64,000 nucleotides of DNA from Acidobacteriota bacterium (GCA_016712445.1 JADJRB010000001.1:558001-622000); one strand, 5' to 3'; positions 54,342-63,799 are shown, numbered from the stretch's first letter. Notes: generated by a model not told the origin, from the letters alone. Program-made: numbers and translations.

Positions 54342-56549
54342 ATGAAGAAACTTTTGCTGGGCGCAGCTTCGCTTGCGCTGATTACGGCGTGTGCACACCA
54401 CAAGGAAGCGCCAGTCGCCCCGGAAGCCACGCTCGCCGTGGTTCCCGAAGTGACTGAACCGCCGCCCGCGCCCGAGCCGAAAGAAGTGCTGGAACTTGCG
54501 TCGCCGGATGTCTGGGGCGACTGGGGCCTGAACCTTGATGCCGGCGATCCGTCCGTGAAGCCGGGCGACGATTTCAACGCCTTCGTCAACGGCACCTGGA
54601 TTGCCCAGATGGAAATCCCGGCCGACCGTTCGCGGTATGGCTCGTTCGATCTGCTGCGCGAGAAATCCGAGCAGCGCGTCCGGTTCATCATCGACGACCT
54701 GGCCGCTGCTTCGCCCGCGGTCGACACGCCGGAAGGCAAGATCGCCGCGATCTACAACGCCTACATGAATACCGATGCGATCAACGCCGCCGGCATGGAT
54801 GCGGCAACGCCTTACCTCTCGAAGATCGACGCGGTTGCCAGCCTTGAAGACCTGGCCCGGTTGATGGCGGAAGTCGGCTATGCCTCGCCGATTGCCGGCT
54901 ATGTCTTCGTCGATGACAAGGACCCCGAGACCTACATCTTCCAGATGTTCATCGGCGGCCTCGGCATGCCGGACCGCGATTATTACCTGAAGGACGACGA
55001 GAAATCGGTCGAGCTGCGCGCCAAGTATGTCAGCCTGCTGACGACCATGCTGGGCAAGGCCGGTTATGCTGACCCGGCGGCTGAAGCCGCGAAGGTGATG
55101 GCATTCGAGACGGAAATCGCGAAAGTCGACTGGGACCGCACGTTGTCGCGCAACCCCGAGATCACCTACAACAAGATGACGCGCCAGCAGTTCCTGAACA
55201 TCACTGGCAAGTTCCCGGCGAGCACGGTGCTGAAGGAAATGGGGCTCGACACGCAGGAGAATTTCCTCGTCGCAGAGATTCCGCCGACAGCGGCCGAACT
55301 GGCTGAAGCCGGGCTGACGAAAGCGGACGCCAAGAAACTTGGCGGCGGCTTCCCTGCCCTGTTCAAGCTGATGGCCGCGACGCCGCTCGACACCTGGAAG
55401 CCGTACATGAAGGCGCACTTCCTGATCGACCATGCCGACGTTCTGCCGGAAGATGTGGATGCGGCCAGCTTCGAGTTCTATGGCACCGCCCTGCGCGGCC
55501 AGCCGGAACAGCGCCAGCGCTGGAAGCGCGCCGTGTCGGCAACCGAGAACGCCATGGGCGAAGCGGTCGGCAAGGTGTTCGTCGAGCGCTACTTCCCGCC
55601 TGAGAACAAGGCCGAGATGGACAAGCTGGTGGCGAACCTGCGCACCGCCATGGCGTCCAACATCGCCGCACTCGACTGGATGAGCGACACGACGAAGGCG
55701 AAAGCCGTCGAGAAGCTGAACACCTTCAATCCGAAGATCGGCTACCCGGATGAATTCGAAACCTATGCCACGCTGACGGCGGGCTCCAACGCGCTCGAGA
55801 ACTCGATCGCCATGGGCACCTGGCAGCTGCAGGACAACATGTCCAAGCTCGGCACCACGGTGGACAAGACCGAGTGGGGCATGACCCCGCAGACGGTCAA
55901 CGCCTATTATAACCCGAGCTTCAACGAGATCGTGTTCCCGGCGGCCATCCTGCAGCCGCCCTTCTTTAACCTGTCAGCGGATCCGGCGATCAACTACGGC
56001 GGCATCGGCGGCGTGATCGGGCACGAGATGGGCCACGGTTTCGACGACCAGGGCGCGAAGTACGACTCGCTCGGCGCATTCAACAGCTGGTGGACCGACG
56101 AAGACCTCGGCGCCTTCCGCAAACTGACCGATGCGCTGGTGGCACAGTATGACGGCTATTGCCCGCTCGATGACGGCAAGACATGCGTTAACGGCCGGCT
56201 GACCCTGGGCGAGAACATCGGCGACCTTGGCGGCCTGTCGATGGCTTACAAGGCTTACCAGCTGAGCCTCGACAAGGATGGCGACGGCACGGTGAGCGAG
56301 GCCGAGCAACCTCCGGTAATCGGCGGCTATACCGGCGACCAGCGCTTCTTCCTGGGCTGGGCCCAGATCTGGCGCGCCAAGTATCGCGAAGAGGCGACCC
56401 GCCAGCAGCTGCTGACGGATCCGCACTCGCCGCCGGACTACCGGATCAACGGCATCGTCCGCAACTTCGACGAGTGGTACGAAGCCTTCGACGTCGGCCC
56501 GGACGACGCCCTGTACCTGCCGCCGGAAGAACGCATCCGGATCTGGTAA
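54342..56549 (+). CDS. M13 family metallopeptidase (PepO/neprilysin type)
   Basis: A 735-residue zinc peptidase. A lipoprotein signal ends LITAC (Cys17), so it is probably anchored in the periplasm. The zinc site is HEMGH (561-565) with the third ligand in ENIGDLGG (Glu624, Asp628). The substrate-binding NAYYNPSFNEIVFPAAILQ segment precedes it. All catalytic residues are present. An insert DKDGDGTVSEAEQ at about 645-660 looks like an EF-hand loop, an unusual extra. A strong terminator follows. Confidence 0.93.
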   Translation: MKKLLLGAASLALITACAHHKEAPVAPEATLAVVPEVTEPPPAPEPKEVLELASPDVWGDWGLNLDAGDPSVKPGDDFNAFVNGTWIAQMEIPADRSRYGSFDLLREKSEQRVRFIIDDLAAASPAVDTPEGKIAAIYNAYMNTDAINAAGMDAATPYLSKIDAVASLEDLARLMAEVGYASPIAGYVFVDDKDPETYIFQMFIGGLGMPDRDYYLKDDEKSVELRAKYVSLLTTMLGKAGYADPAAEAAKVMAFETEIAKVDWDRTLSRNPEITYNKMTRQQFLNITGKFPASTVLKEMGLDTQENFLVAEIPPTAAELAEAGLTKADAKKLGGGFPALFKLMAATPLDTWKPYMKAHFLIDHADVLPEDVDAASFEFYGTALRGQPEQRQRWKRAVSATENAMGEAVGKVFVERYFPPENKAEMDKLVANLRTAMASNIAALDWMSDTTKAKAVEKLNTFNPKIGYPDEFETYATLTAGSNALENSIAMGTWQLQDNMSKLGTTVDKTEWGMTPQTVNAYYNPSFNEIVFPAAILQPPFFNLSADPAINYGGIGGVIGHEMGHGFDDQGAKYDSLGAFNSWWTDEDLGAFRKLTDALVAQYDGYCPLDDGKTCVNGRLTLGENIGDLGGLSMAYKAYQLSLDKDGDGTVSEAEQPPVIGGYTGDQRFFLGWAQIWRAKYREEATRQQLLTDPHSPPDYRINGIVRNFDEWYEAFDVGPDDALYLPPEERIRIW

Positions 56550-56582
56550 ATCCGCCGCCAGCCCGGCAGGCTGGTTAATGAC

Positions 56583-56628
56583 TTGCGGCCGCATGCCCTA
56601 ATTCGGCGTGCGGCCGCAATTTCGTTTT
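56583..56628 (+). terminator. Terminator after the M13 peptidase gene
   Basis: TTGCGGCCGCATGCC pairs with GGCGTGCGGCCGCAA (one T-G wobble) around CTAATTC, and TTTCGTTTT follows. It lies 34 bases after the peptidase stop. Confidence 0.9.
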
Positions 56629-56693
56629 AACTGGCCCACAATATGCATTGCTCCAGCGAAGGCCCATTAAATTCGCTGGAAGACTGCCCCGAA

Positions 56694-57020
56694 ATGTCCC
56701 TGATGCCCCGCCTCTTTGGTTCCCGGAAACCGGCAAGCGTCGAATCGGCACGCGTGTCCCATGTTGCGACAGCAACCCCGGACAGCGCGCGCCCCGTGCG
56801 TGTGCAGGTCTACCGCGAAGCCTATGTGACCTACGAGTCCGGTTATCGCCGCAAGGGTGTCGTGATGGATTTCACGGGCACCGGCCTGCGCATCCGCTTC
56901 CCGACCAACGAACGCCTTCCGGACGTGGTGACCGTCAATGCTCGCTCTGTCGGCATCGAAGGCGAGGCGGACGTTGTCTGGCAGAAGAACACCGAAGCCG
57001 GCCTTCGCCTGCGCGGCTGA
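56694..57020 (+). CDS. PilZ-like domain protein
   Basis: A 108-residue soluble protein. RRKGVVMDFTGTGLRIRF (about 52-70) has the D-x-T-x-x-G pattern and following strand of PilZ, and EGEADVVWQKNTEAGLRLRG resembles the end of the barrel. The R-x-x-x-R that anchors c-di-GMP is not clear, so binding is uncertain. The start lies between ATG 56694 and 56643; the former puts the domain at usual distance. It is monocistronic after a strong terminator. Confidence 0.65.
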   Translation: MSLMPRLFGSRKPASVESARVSHVATATPDSARPVRVQVYREAYVTYESGYRRKGVVMDFTGTGLRIRFPTNERLPDVVTVNARSVGIEGEADVVWQKNTEAGLRLRG

Positions 57021-57111
57021 TGCCCCTGCGGGACCGCTTACGGTCTTGCCAAAACGCTCCTGATCCGCACTGTGGCCACCCTGTCGAGACAGGGCTGGGA
57101 GCAAGCGCGCG

Positions 57112-57471
57112 ATGACCGGACCGATTGACGACTATTTCCACAAGCTCACCGGCGGCCCGCGTACGGTCGGCCCCGCCCTCGCGGCGGCGGTGCGGCGCGC
57201 CGGGCCGCAACTGAAATCCGGACTCTATCGCGGCCATCCGGCCTGGCATGGACGGGCCTGGGTATTCTCGATCATCGGCCATTCCGCGCACTGCAACCTT
57301 CAGATCGCGAAAGGCGCGGCGCTCGCCGGCGACTATCCCGACCGGATCGAAGGCACGGGCAAGTCGCTGCGCCACGTGAAGGTTCACAGCGACGACGACA
57401 TCGACTGCGAACTGGAAGCGATCATCGCCGCCGCCATCGACCTTGACGCCGTCTCGGGCGCCAAGGGATGA
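57112..57471 (+). CDS. DUF1801 family protein
   Basis: A 119-residue soluble protein. The DUF1801 (YdhG-like) pattern is visible: a helical start, then GLYRGHPAWHGRAWVFSII and HCNLQIAKGA, and the end LRHVKVHSDDDID. Members bind small ligands or metal, but the function here is unknown. It starts 92 bp after the PilZ-like gene. Confidence 0.75.
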   Translation: MTGPIDDYFHKLTGGPRTVGPALAAAVRRAGPQLKSGLYRGHPAWHGRAWVFSIIGHSAHCNLQIAKGAALAGDYPDRIEGTGKSLRHVKVHSDDDIDCELEAIIAAAIDLDAVSGAKG

Positions 57472-57522
57472 CACGGCAGCGCGCCGGCCTATATCCCGGT
57501 GGCCGATCCTGTGGAGACTGAC

Positions 57523-58101
57523 ATGACTGCCAGACCGATCATCTGCTTCCTCGCCGCGCTCGCCGCCGCCGCGAGCCCGTCCGCCCTGGCCGAGAAACCC
57601 GCTTCCCCTCCAAAGAAGACCCTGCCCATGACCGCTACCGAATTCACCTCGATCAACGGCAAGCCGATCGACCTCACCCAGCTCGGCGCCAAGGCCATTC
57701 TCGTTGTCAACACCGCCTCGAAATGCGGGTTCACGCCGCAGTACAAGGGCCTGCAGGCGCTTTACGAAGCCAAGAAGGATGTGGGCCTCGTGATCGTCGG
57801 CGTGCCGTCGAACGACTTCGGCGCGCAGGAGCCCGGAACCGAAGCGGAGGTGAAAACCTTCTGCGAGATCAATTACGGCGTGACCTTCCCGCTGACGAAG
57901 AAATACGCCGTGACCGGCGCGGGCCAGCACCCGTTCTATGCGGCGGCAGTTGCGAAGCTCGGCGACGATGCGCAGCCGAAGTGGAACTTCCACAAGGTAT
58001 TGCTCAAGGGCGACGGCACGCCGGTGAAGGCCTATCCTTCCAAGACCAAGCCCGATGATGCCGGGCTGCTTGCGGATATCGAGGCGGCCCTGGGCGGCTG
58101 A
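57523..58101 (+). CDS. Secreted glutathione peroxidase (Cys type)
   Basis: A 192-residue peroxidase. A signal peptide (1-23, ending ALA) suggests export. The active-site Cys68 is in NTASKCGFTPQY, the later WNFHK motif holds the catalytic Trp and Asn (near residue 155), and the middle GVPSNDFGAQEPGT is the Gln/Gly-rich family loop. It reduces hydroperoxides, probably with thioredoxin-like donors. ATG 57523 follows a GGAG; the frame opens at 57499. Confidence 0.9.
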   Translation: MTARPIICFLAALAAAASPSALAEKPASPPKKTLPMTATEFTSINGKPIDLTQLGAKAILVVNTASKCGFTPQYKGLQALYEAKKDVGLVIVGVPSNDFGAQEPGTEAEVKTFCEINYGVTFPLTKKYAVTGAGQHPFYAAAVAKLGDDAQPKWNFHKVLLKGDGTPVKAYPSKTKPDDAGLLADIEAALGG

Positions 58102-58187
58102 CCCCGGCCGCACTTGACGACCGCTGCGTGAGAGCGCCTAAGTCCCTTTATTGCACCCGCTAAGAAACTCCAGGAAGGAATGCTCCC

Positions 58188-59369
58188 ATGGCTGATAAGG
58201 ATCCGGTTGTCATCGTTGGTATGGCGCGCACGCCCATGGGCGGGCTGCTCGGCGACCTTGCCGGGTTTTCCGCGAATGAGCTCGGCGCGCTGGCGGTCAA
58301 GGCTGCCGTCGCCGAAGCGAAACTGAAACCGGGCGACGCCAACGAGATCATCATGGGCAACTGCCTGCCAGCAGGCCAGGGCCAGGCCCCTGCCCGCCAG
58401 GCCGGCATCAAGGCCGGTGAAGACAAGGGCCTCGAAGCCACCACCATCAACAAGATGTGCGGCTCGGGCATGCAGGCTGCCGTGATGGGCCGCAACGCGA
58501 TCCTCGCAGGCGATGCCAACATCGTCATCGTCGGCGGCATGGAATCAATGACCAACGCGCCGCACCTGCTGAACGTGCGCAAGGGCCACAAGTACGGCAC
58601 GATGGGCGCCGAGGACCATATGGCGCTCGACGGGCTGACCGATGCCTATGCAAAAGGCCCGATGGGCGTGTTCGCCGACAAGATTGCCGGTGAGTACCAG
58701 TTCACGCGCGAGCAACAGGACGCCTATGCGCTGGAAACGCTGACCCGCGCCCAGAACGCCACCAAGAACGGCAAGTTCAAGCGCGAGATCGCGCCGGTGA
58801 CGGTGAAAGGCAAGAAGGGCGATGTCGTGATCGACACCGACGAGCTGCCGCGCACTGCGATGCCGGAAAAGATCCCAACGCTGAAGCCTGCCTTCTCGAA
58901 GGACGGCACGGTGACGGCCGCCAACGCGTCGGCAATCTCGGACGGCGCAGCGGCGCTCGTGCTGATGAAGGAATCGGAAGCCAAGAAGCGCGGCCTGAAA
59001 CCCCTCGCGAAAATCGTCGCCTCGTCGAGCCATGCGCACGAGCCGGAATACTTCACCACGGCGCCGGTGCCGGCGATGAAGAAGACGCTCGAAAAGGCTG
59101 GCTGGAAGGTCGAGGATGTCGACCTCTGGGAAGTCAACGAAGCCTTTGCGGTCGTTCCGATGATCGCCATGAAGGAACTCGGCATCAGCCATGACAAGCT
59201 GAACGTGAACGGCGGCGCCTGCGCTATGGGTCACCCGATCGGCGCCTCGGGCGCCCGCGTGCTGATCACGCTGATCGCAGCGATGGAAGACCGCGGCGCC
59301 AAGAAAGGCATGGCTTCGCTCTGCATCGGCGGCGGCGAAGGCATCGCTATGGCCATCGAGCGTGCCTGA
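58188..59369 (+). CDS. Acetyl-CoA C-acetyltransferase (thiolase)
   Basis: A 393-residue thiolase that condenses two acetyl-CoA or cleaves acetoacetyl-CoA. The nucleophile Cys91 is in NKMCGSGMQA, His349 in GHPIGASGAR, and the second Cys379 in CIGGGEG. All three are present. It fits the biosynthetic/PhaA-AtoB subclass, so polyhydroxybutyrate or ketone metabolism is likely. AGGAAGGA lies upstream of the ATG. A terminator follows. Confidence 0.95.
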   Translation: MADKDPVVIVGMARTPMGGLLGDLAGFSANELGALAVKAAVAEAKLKPGDANEIIMGNCLPAGQGQAPARQAGIKAGEDKGLEATTINKMCGSGMQAAVMGRNAILAGDANIVIVGGMESMTNAPHLLNVRKGHKYGTMGAEDHMALDGLTDAYAKGPMGVFADKIAGEYQFTREQQDAYALETLTRAQNATKNGKFKREIAPVTVKGKKGDVVIDTDELPRTAMPEKIPTLKPAFSKDGTVTAANASAISDGAAALVLMKESEAKKRGLKPLAKIVASSSHAHEPEYFTTAPVPAMKKTLEKAGWKVEDVDLWEVNEAFAVVPMIAMKELGISHDKLNVNGGACAMGHPIGASGARVLITLIAAMEDRGAKKGMASLCIGGGEGIAMAIERA

Positions 59370-59395
59370 CGCCGGTTTGAAATCTGGCTGACAAG

Positions 59396-59438
59396 AGGCC
59401 CGGGCGATGCTTGCCGCATCGTCCGGGCCTTTGGCTTT
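59396..59438 (+). terminator. Thiolase terminator
   Basis: AGGCCCGGGCGATGC pairs with GCATCGTCCGGGCCT (one G-T wobble) around a short loop, then TTGGCTTT follows on the plus strand, 27 bases after the thiolase stop. Confidence 0.85.
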
Positions 59439-59451
59439 CGGGGGAGAAAAC

Positions 59452-60072
59452 ATGCCGCTCCAGAACCGTGTTGATCCGTTCGGGGATATCCATGCCGTCA
59501 AGGCGCACGGCCTGTTTCTTGGAAACCGGGGTGGCTGTTTCCATAACCCGGACAAGACGCTGAAGGCGCGGCGGTGGACCAACAAACGCTGGATCATCTG
59601 CCTGCTGGACTTCAAGGGCCGCCGCCGGGCGCTGATGCAGCCCGGTCTGTACACGGAGCTCTTCTTCCTTGATGAGGCGACCGCCCTGGCCGGCGGTCAC
59701 CGGCCCTGTTTCGAGTGCCGGCGGGCCGACGCGACGGCGTTCCGGGATGCCCTGGTCCAGGCAGGCCAGATCCAAGCGGGACAGTCGGTCGATGCCATCG
59801 ATGCCCGGACGGCGGGTGAGATCCAGAACATTCTCGGCGGGGGCCGCGCCCGCGAAGAGATGGCGCCGGACACGCTTCCCGATGGCGCGATGTATGCGGT
59901 GGGCGAAGGCGCGTTCCTGAAACTGGACGGCAGGGCGCACCCTTGGTCATTCGAGGGCTATGGGCCAGCGCAGCCCCTGCACGCTGCCGGGACTCGGCTG
60001 ACGCCGCGCCTGACCTGCGACGCCTTGCGGGCAGGCTATCGGCCGGTGTTGCACCCGAGCGCTCACACATGA
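59452..60072 (+). CDS. Conserved hypothetical protein with HxPCFECR motif
   Basis: A 206-residue soluble protein of a family I know only as conserved hypothetical. MPLQNRVDPFGDIHAVKAHGLFLGNRGG opens it, DFKGRRRALMQPG follows, and GHRPCFECRRADA (near residue 82) carries the conserved His and two Cys that could bind a metal. GGGGAG lies six bases before the ATG at 59452. It overlaps the next gene by four bases (ATGA), so the two are probably made together. Confidence 0.8.
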   Translation: MPLQNRVDPFGDIHAVKAHGLFLGNRGGCFHNPDKTLKARRWTNKRWIICLLDFKGRRRALMQPGLYTELFFLDEATALAGGHRPCFECRRADATAFRDALVQAGQIQAGQSVDAIDARTAGEIQNILGGGRAREEMAPDTLPDGAMYAVGEGAFLKLDGRAHPWSFEGYGPAQPLHAAGTRLTPRLTCDALRAGYRPVLHPSAHT

Positions 60073-61154
60073 GCGAGGCGCCCGCGACGTCGGCGATCAT
60101 CGGACATTTCCGCGAGCAGGCGGCATTTTGCGCGGCGCTCGGATCGCCGTTCATGGCGGCGTTGTGCGAGGCGATGGCGCAGGACATCGAGGCTTGCGGA
60201 CCGGTGGCGGAACTCGTCGAAGGTTGGGCAACGAATCCGCGGCGGGACGCGCTGTCGCTACGCGTCGCCGGGTACCTGCATCACAGCGTACTGACCGGCG
60301 CGGCGCCCGCCCTCGCGGCGACGTATCCGGCGCAGCAGCCGCACTGGACCATGGCGGAGGTCTGGCCTGCCGCGCGCGACTGGCTTTGCGCAAGCCTGCC
60401 CGCGGCTCGCGCCTTTCTCCGCTCGCCGCCGCAGACGAATGAAGTGCGGCGCGCCATCGCGCTGCTGCCCGGCTTCCTCAGCCTGGCGGCGCGATTTCCC
60501 GGCCCGATGCATACGCTGGAACTCGGCGCAAGCGCGGGGCTCAACCTTTGCTGGGATCGCTTCAGCTACCGGACCGCAAGCTGGCAGCGCGCCGGCACAA
60601 GCGATGTAACGATCGATACCCTGTGGAATGGTCCGCCGCCGGAGCATCTGGGTACCGTACTGGAGATCGCGTCCCGCGCCGCCTGCGATCAGAACCCGGT
60701 GTTGGTCTCCGATCGGTTGGCCGCGCTCAGGCTGAAGTCATATGTCTGGCCGGACCAGCCGGAGCGGCTTGCGCGGCTGGACGCGGCGATTGCGCTCGCG
60801 GTCTCGGCCGGCGTTGTCGTCGAGAAGGCGGACGCTGCGGACTGGCTGGCGGCAAGGCTCGCCGCACGCGCGCAGACCGGCCTGACGGTGGTCTATCATT
60901 CCGTGTTCCTGCAATATCCGCCCGCCGAGGTGCGCCGCGCGCTGGTCGAAATGCTCGAGGCGGCGGGCGCTGAAGCGACGCCGGCCCGCCCCCTCGCCTG
61001 GCTTTGTTTTGAACCGGCATCGCTCCTTCGGGACCCGGATCAGGCGGGCATAACCCCAAGCGATTTCATCACCTGGCTGAAGACTTGGCCCGGAAGCAAT
61101 ATCCGCCGGTTCCTGCGATCGGATGGTCATGTCACTCAAATTGTTGCAACCTGA
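60069..61154 (+). CDS. DUF2332 family protein
   Basis: A 361-residue soluble protein matching DUF2332. The middle LELGASAGLNLCWDRFSYR (about 155-175) resembles a SAM-binding methyltransferase loop and is a family signature, and VVYHSVFLQYPP (near 278) follows. A methyltransferase-like role is inferred, not shown. The start overlaps the preceding gene by ATGA. An in-frame earlier start would lie inside that gene. Confidence 0.8.
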   Translation: MSEAPATSAIIGHFREQAAFCAALGSPFMAALCEAMAQDIEACGPVAELVEGWATNPRRDALSLRVAGYLHHSVLTGAAPALAATYPAQQPHWTMAEVWPAARDWLCASLPAARAFLRSPPQTNEVRRAIALLPGFLSLAARFPGPMHTLELGASAGLNLCWDRFSYRTASWQRAGTSDVTIDTLWNGPPPEHLGTVLEIASRAACDQNPVLVSDRLAALRLKSYVWPDQPERLARLDAAIALAVSAGVVVEKADAADWLAARLAARAQTGLTVVYHSVFLQYPPAEVRRALVEMLEAAGAEATPARPLAWLCFEPASLLRDPDQAGITPSDFITWLKTWPGSNIRRFLRSDGHVTQIVAT

Positions 61155-61235
61155 GCCGGGCACATACGTTGAAGGACCAGGTCCTTTCCGGGACAAATTG
61201 GGGTAACCTGCTCGCACAGGCATGGGACGGGGCAC

Positions 61236-62138
61236 ATGACGACGAACTATTACGATCTGCCACCACCGGAGAAAAAGCACAGCTTTCGCTGGATCGTGCT
61301 GCTGCTGTTGCTGCTGCTCCTGCTCGGTATCGTGGCGACCTGGTGGTCGCTCAGGCTGAGGCCGGGAGAAGTCGGCGAAGATCCCCTGTTGTCTGTCGCG
61401 TCAGCGCCAATCCTGCCGCTCGCCGCGACGCAGGCTCGGCCCGCGCCGCTCGTCGAAATTCCGGTGACTGAAGTCGTCGAAGCCGAGCCGGTTGCCGAGC
61501 CGGCGGCTGAAGCCGAAGCCGAACCCGAGGTGCTGCCCGAGGCCGAACCGGCACCGTTGTTTTCCGACGCGCGCTGGCGCGAGACCGCCCGCTTCACCGG
61601 CGTCGACGCGGCCGGGCGAAGCGCCGAATTCACCGTCTATGTGCTGGTCGGCGAAGAGACATGGACCTTTGCCAAGGCAGACGCCATTTTTGCCGCCGGG
61701 CTCAGCCAGCCGGTCGAAACGGCGTTCGACAAGCTGGATCTCGGCGAAGGCATCTGTGACCTTTCCCGCATCATCGCGGTTGGCGCCGCGTCCGTCGAAG
61801 GCACATCGGAGCGCAACACATTCCTATCCCACACGCGCGGCCATGCCTTGAAGGCCGCAATCGAGGCCGACCTTCCGTGCGAAGCCGGCGTGCTGGCGAC
61901 CAGCGTGCTGGACCTTGGCTACAACCGGAAAGACGTCACCTGCCCGAAAGGCAAGTCGCCCTGCCCTGAGCTCTCGGCGCCGCAGCGCCCGGTCGCGATG
62001 ATCCTGGCCGTGGCCGATGATCCGGAAACGGACATTGGCGAAGCCCTGCGCGCCGGAATCGCGGCGCATGAAGCGGCAGGCGAGAGCGTGCTGCCCGGCG
62101 TCGACATCTCGGACTATTCGGCCTTCAACCTGCGCTGA
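61236..62138 (+). CDS. Membrane-anchored periplasmic protein of unknown function
   Basis: A 300-residue bitopic protein. A Leu-rich anchor (about 20-38), then a Glu/Pro/Ala-rich stalk (about 65-105), then a globular periplasmic domain. The segment IIAVGAASVEGTSERNTFLSHTRGHALKAAI (about 172-202) resembles the OmpA C-terminal domain (GhAs.eG...N..LS..RA.al), but key peptidoglycan-binding residues are not clear. It ends inside the convergent hydrolase gene (14-bp overlap). Confidence 0.7.
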   Translation: MTTNYYDLPPPEKKHSFRWIVLLLLLLLLLGIVATWWSLRLRPGEVGEDPLLSVASAPILPLAATQARPAPLVEIPVTEVVEAEPVAEPAAEAEAEPEVLPEAEPAPLFSDARWRETARFTGVDAAGRSAEFTVYVLVGEETWTFAKADAIFAAGLSQPVETAFDKLDLGEGICDLSRIIAVGAASVEGTSERNTFLSHTRGHALKAAIEADLPCEAGVLATSVLDLGYNRKDVTCPKGKSPCPELSAPQRPVAMILAVADDPETDIGEALRAGIAAHEAAGESVLPGVDISDYSAFNLR

Positions 62139-63276
62139 TGTGCTCGATCAGGCGACCGGTCAATTCCCTCACAGCCTGTTCGGCTTTCGGGTTGTACTGG
62201 TTCGTATTGACGATGATGACGGTCCCCCGCGCTGGCAGAAGGACGACTTGCGACAGCCAGATCGTGTTTGATCCGGCGTGCATGTAGATGCGGCCCGCTG
62301 GGCCATCTTCCTTCAGGCCGAGGCCCAGCGCGTAGCCCGACTTTTCATCCGGATAAGGCGCCATCAGCTTTTTACGGATCGGGGCCGGCAAGGCGCCCGG
62401 GCCATCCAGGAAAGACAGCAGTATGAGCGCGTGGCCGCGCAGGCTGTAATGGACGGTGCCGGCGGGGCCGAGCGCAGCAGGGTTGTCGGCGGCGACGCCG
62501 CGCCCCTGCGCCTTCAGGCCGCGCCCGAACAGGCCGGGCGCATGGCCTTCCGGTCCGCGCGCAGGTGGGCCGAAGCCGAAACCTTCGGCCGCGCCTTTCG
62601 GTCCTTTGCCGATAACCAGCTCGCGCAGCAGCGCCTCATAAGGCTCGCCTTCCAGCGCCGGCACGCCGGCGGCAATCTGTTCAATCGCCGCGCCAGCGAT
62701 GATGTAGCCAAGGTTTGAGTAGACAAACTCGCCGCGCGTACCGGTGGGCGGCCTGGAGAGGACCGCGCGGGCCAGTTCGGCGCGCTGTTCGTCCAGTGGG
62801 CGCTTGTCCTGCTTCGCTGCCAGCATCCAGCCCAGCGATGCATTCGCCGCAGCGCCGGAGCGGTGGGACAGAAGATCCTCGATCGTGACCTCCTTCCAGC
62901 CGGCATCCATGTCGGCCGCCAGCGCTGGAAACAGGTCCGGCAGGGTCGCGCCCCATCTGGCATGGCCTGCTTCCACAAGGCGCGCGTAGAGCAGCGCCGT
63001 GAGCATCTTGGTGTTGGAACCAATGTGCCAGGAGTCGGTGATCCGAACGGGATCATCCTTGCCGCTGACCCGATCACCCGAAACCGCCACCGCGACTATG
63101 CCGTCCTTCGACGTCGCGATGACGGCGCCGAGGCCGACAAGGTCATACTCCGTCCGCACACGGTCGACTTCCGCCTGCAGGTCGAATTGTCGGGGCTCAG
63201 CGAGCGCCGACCCGAGTGTCATCCAGAAGGCGAAGCAAAGCGATAGCCCGCGCAGGAGGCGCAGGGCCTCAGTCAC
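62125..63276 (-). CDS. Serine hydrolase, class C beta-lactamase family
   Basis: A 383-residue secreted enzyme. The signal peptide ends about residue 26. The catalytic SNTK is at 87-90 (HIGSNTK), the YSN motif at 186-188, and a HAGSN motif stands where KTG would be (near 337), all features of the beta-lactamase-related serine hydrolases (PF00144). It may be a peptidase or esterase rather than a true lactamase. Its start overlaps the end of the Lrp gene by eight bases, so they are co-transcribed. Confidence 0.88.
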   Translation of the reverse strand: MTEALRLLRGLSLCFAFWMTLGSALAEPRQFDLQAEVDRVRTEYDLVGLGAVIATSKDGIVAVAVSGDRVSGKDDPVRITDSWHIGSNTKMLTALLYARLVEAGHARWGATLPDLFPALAADMDAGWKEVTIEDLLSHRSGAAANASLGWMLAAKQDKRPLDEQRAELARAVLSRPPTGTRGEFVYSNLGYIIAGAAIEQIAAGVPALEGEPYEALLRELVIGKGPKGAAEGFGFGPPARGPEGHAPGLFGRGLKAQGRGVAADNPAALGPAGTVHYSLRGHALILLSFLDGPGALPAPIRKKLMAPYPDEKSGYALGLGLKEDGPAGRIYMHAGSNTIWLSQVVLLPARGTVIIVNTNQYNPKAEQAVRELTGRLIEHISAG

Positions 63277-63790
63277 TGGACTTGGTGGTCTGGCGCACGA
63301 GTCCGAGCGGCAGGGCGGTCGTCTTTTTCGACACCCGGATGACGATACGCGACTGAACGTCCGACACCAGCTTCGAGCCGAGCAACTTGTCGCGCAGGAA
63401 ATTGTCGTAGGCGTGCATGTCGGTCGTCACGATATGGATCATGTAGTCGACCGCACCGGTCACGGTCATGCACTCGATGACCTCCGGCCAGGCCTGCACC
63501 ATCGACTCGAAGGCTTCGAGATTCTCGCGGCTGGGCAGCGACAGCTTCACGCTGGCGATCACCTGGAAGTCGAGGCCGAGCGCGTGATTGTTGATCAGCG
63601 TCACCCGCCCGACGATGAATCCGGCCTCTTCCATGCGCTTGATGCGACGCCAGCAAGGCGATGAGGAGAGGCCCACGCGGTCGGCGATTTCGGCCACGGA
63701 CAAGCTCGCATCACGCTGGATCAGGTCCAGAATTCGGGCGTCTACGCTATCAAGTTCTTGGGACAATTTTCCCCCGCCACATTCATTCAT
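63269..63790 (-). CDS. Lrp/AsnC family regulator
   Basis: A 173-residue regulator. The HTH (about 17-65) reads LDSVDARILDLIQRDASLSVAEIADRVGLSSSPCWRRIKRMEEAG, and the C-terminal RAM ligand domain (about 75-160) follows. The ATG at 63790 has no clear ribosome site; a TTG at 63766 has GGCGGGGGA just before it and starts the usual domain, so it may be the true start. It diverges from the indolepyruvate oxidoreductase gene, its probable target. Confidence 0.9.
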   Translation of the reverse strand: MNECGGGKLSQELDSVDARILDLIQRDASLSVAEIADRVGLSSSPCWRRIKRMEEAGFIVGRVTLINNHALGLDFQVIASVKLSLPSRENLEAFESMVQAWPEVIECMTVTGAVDYMIHIVTTDMHAYDNFLRDKLLGSKLVSDVQSRIVIRVSKKTTALPLGLVRQTTKSSD

Positions 63791-63799
63791 GAAAATTTA

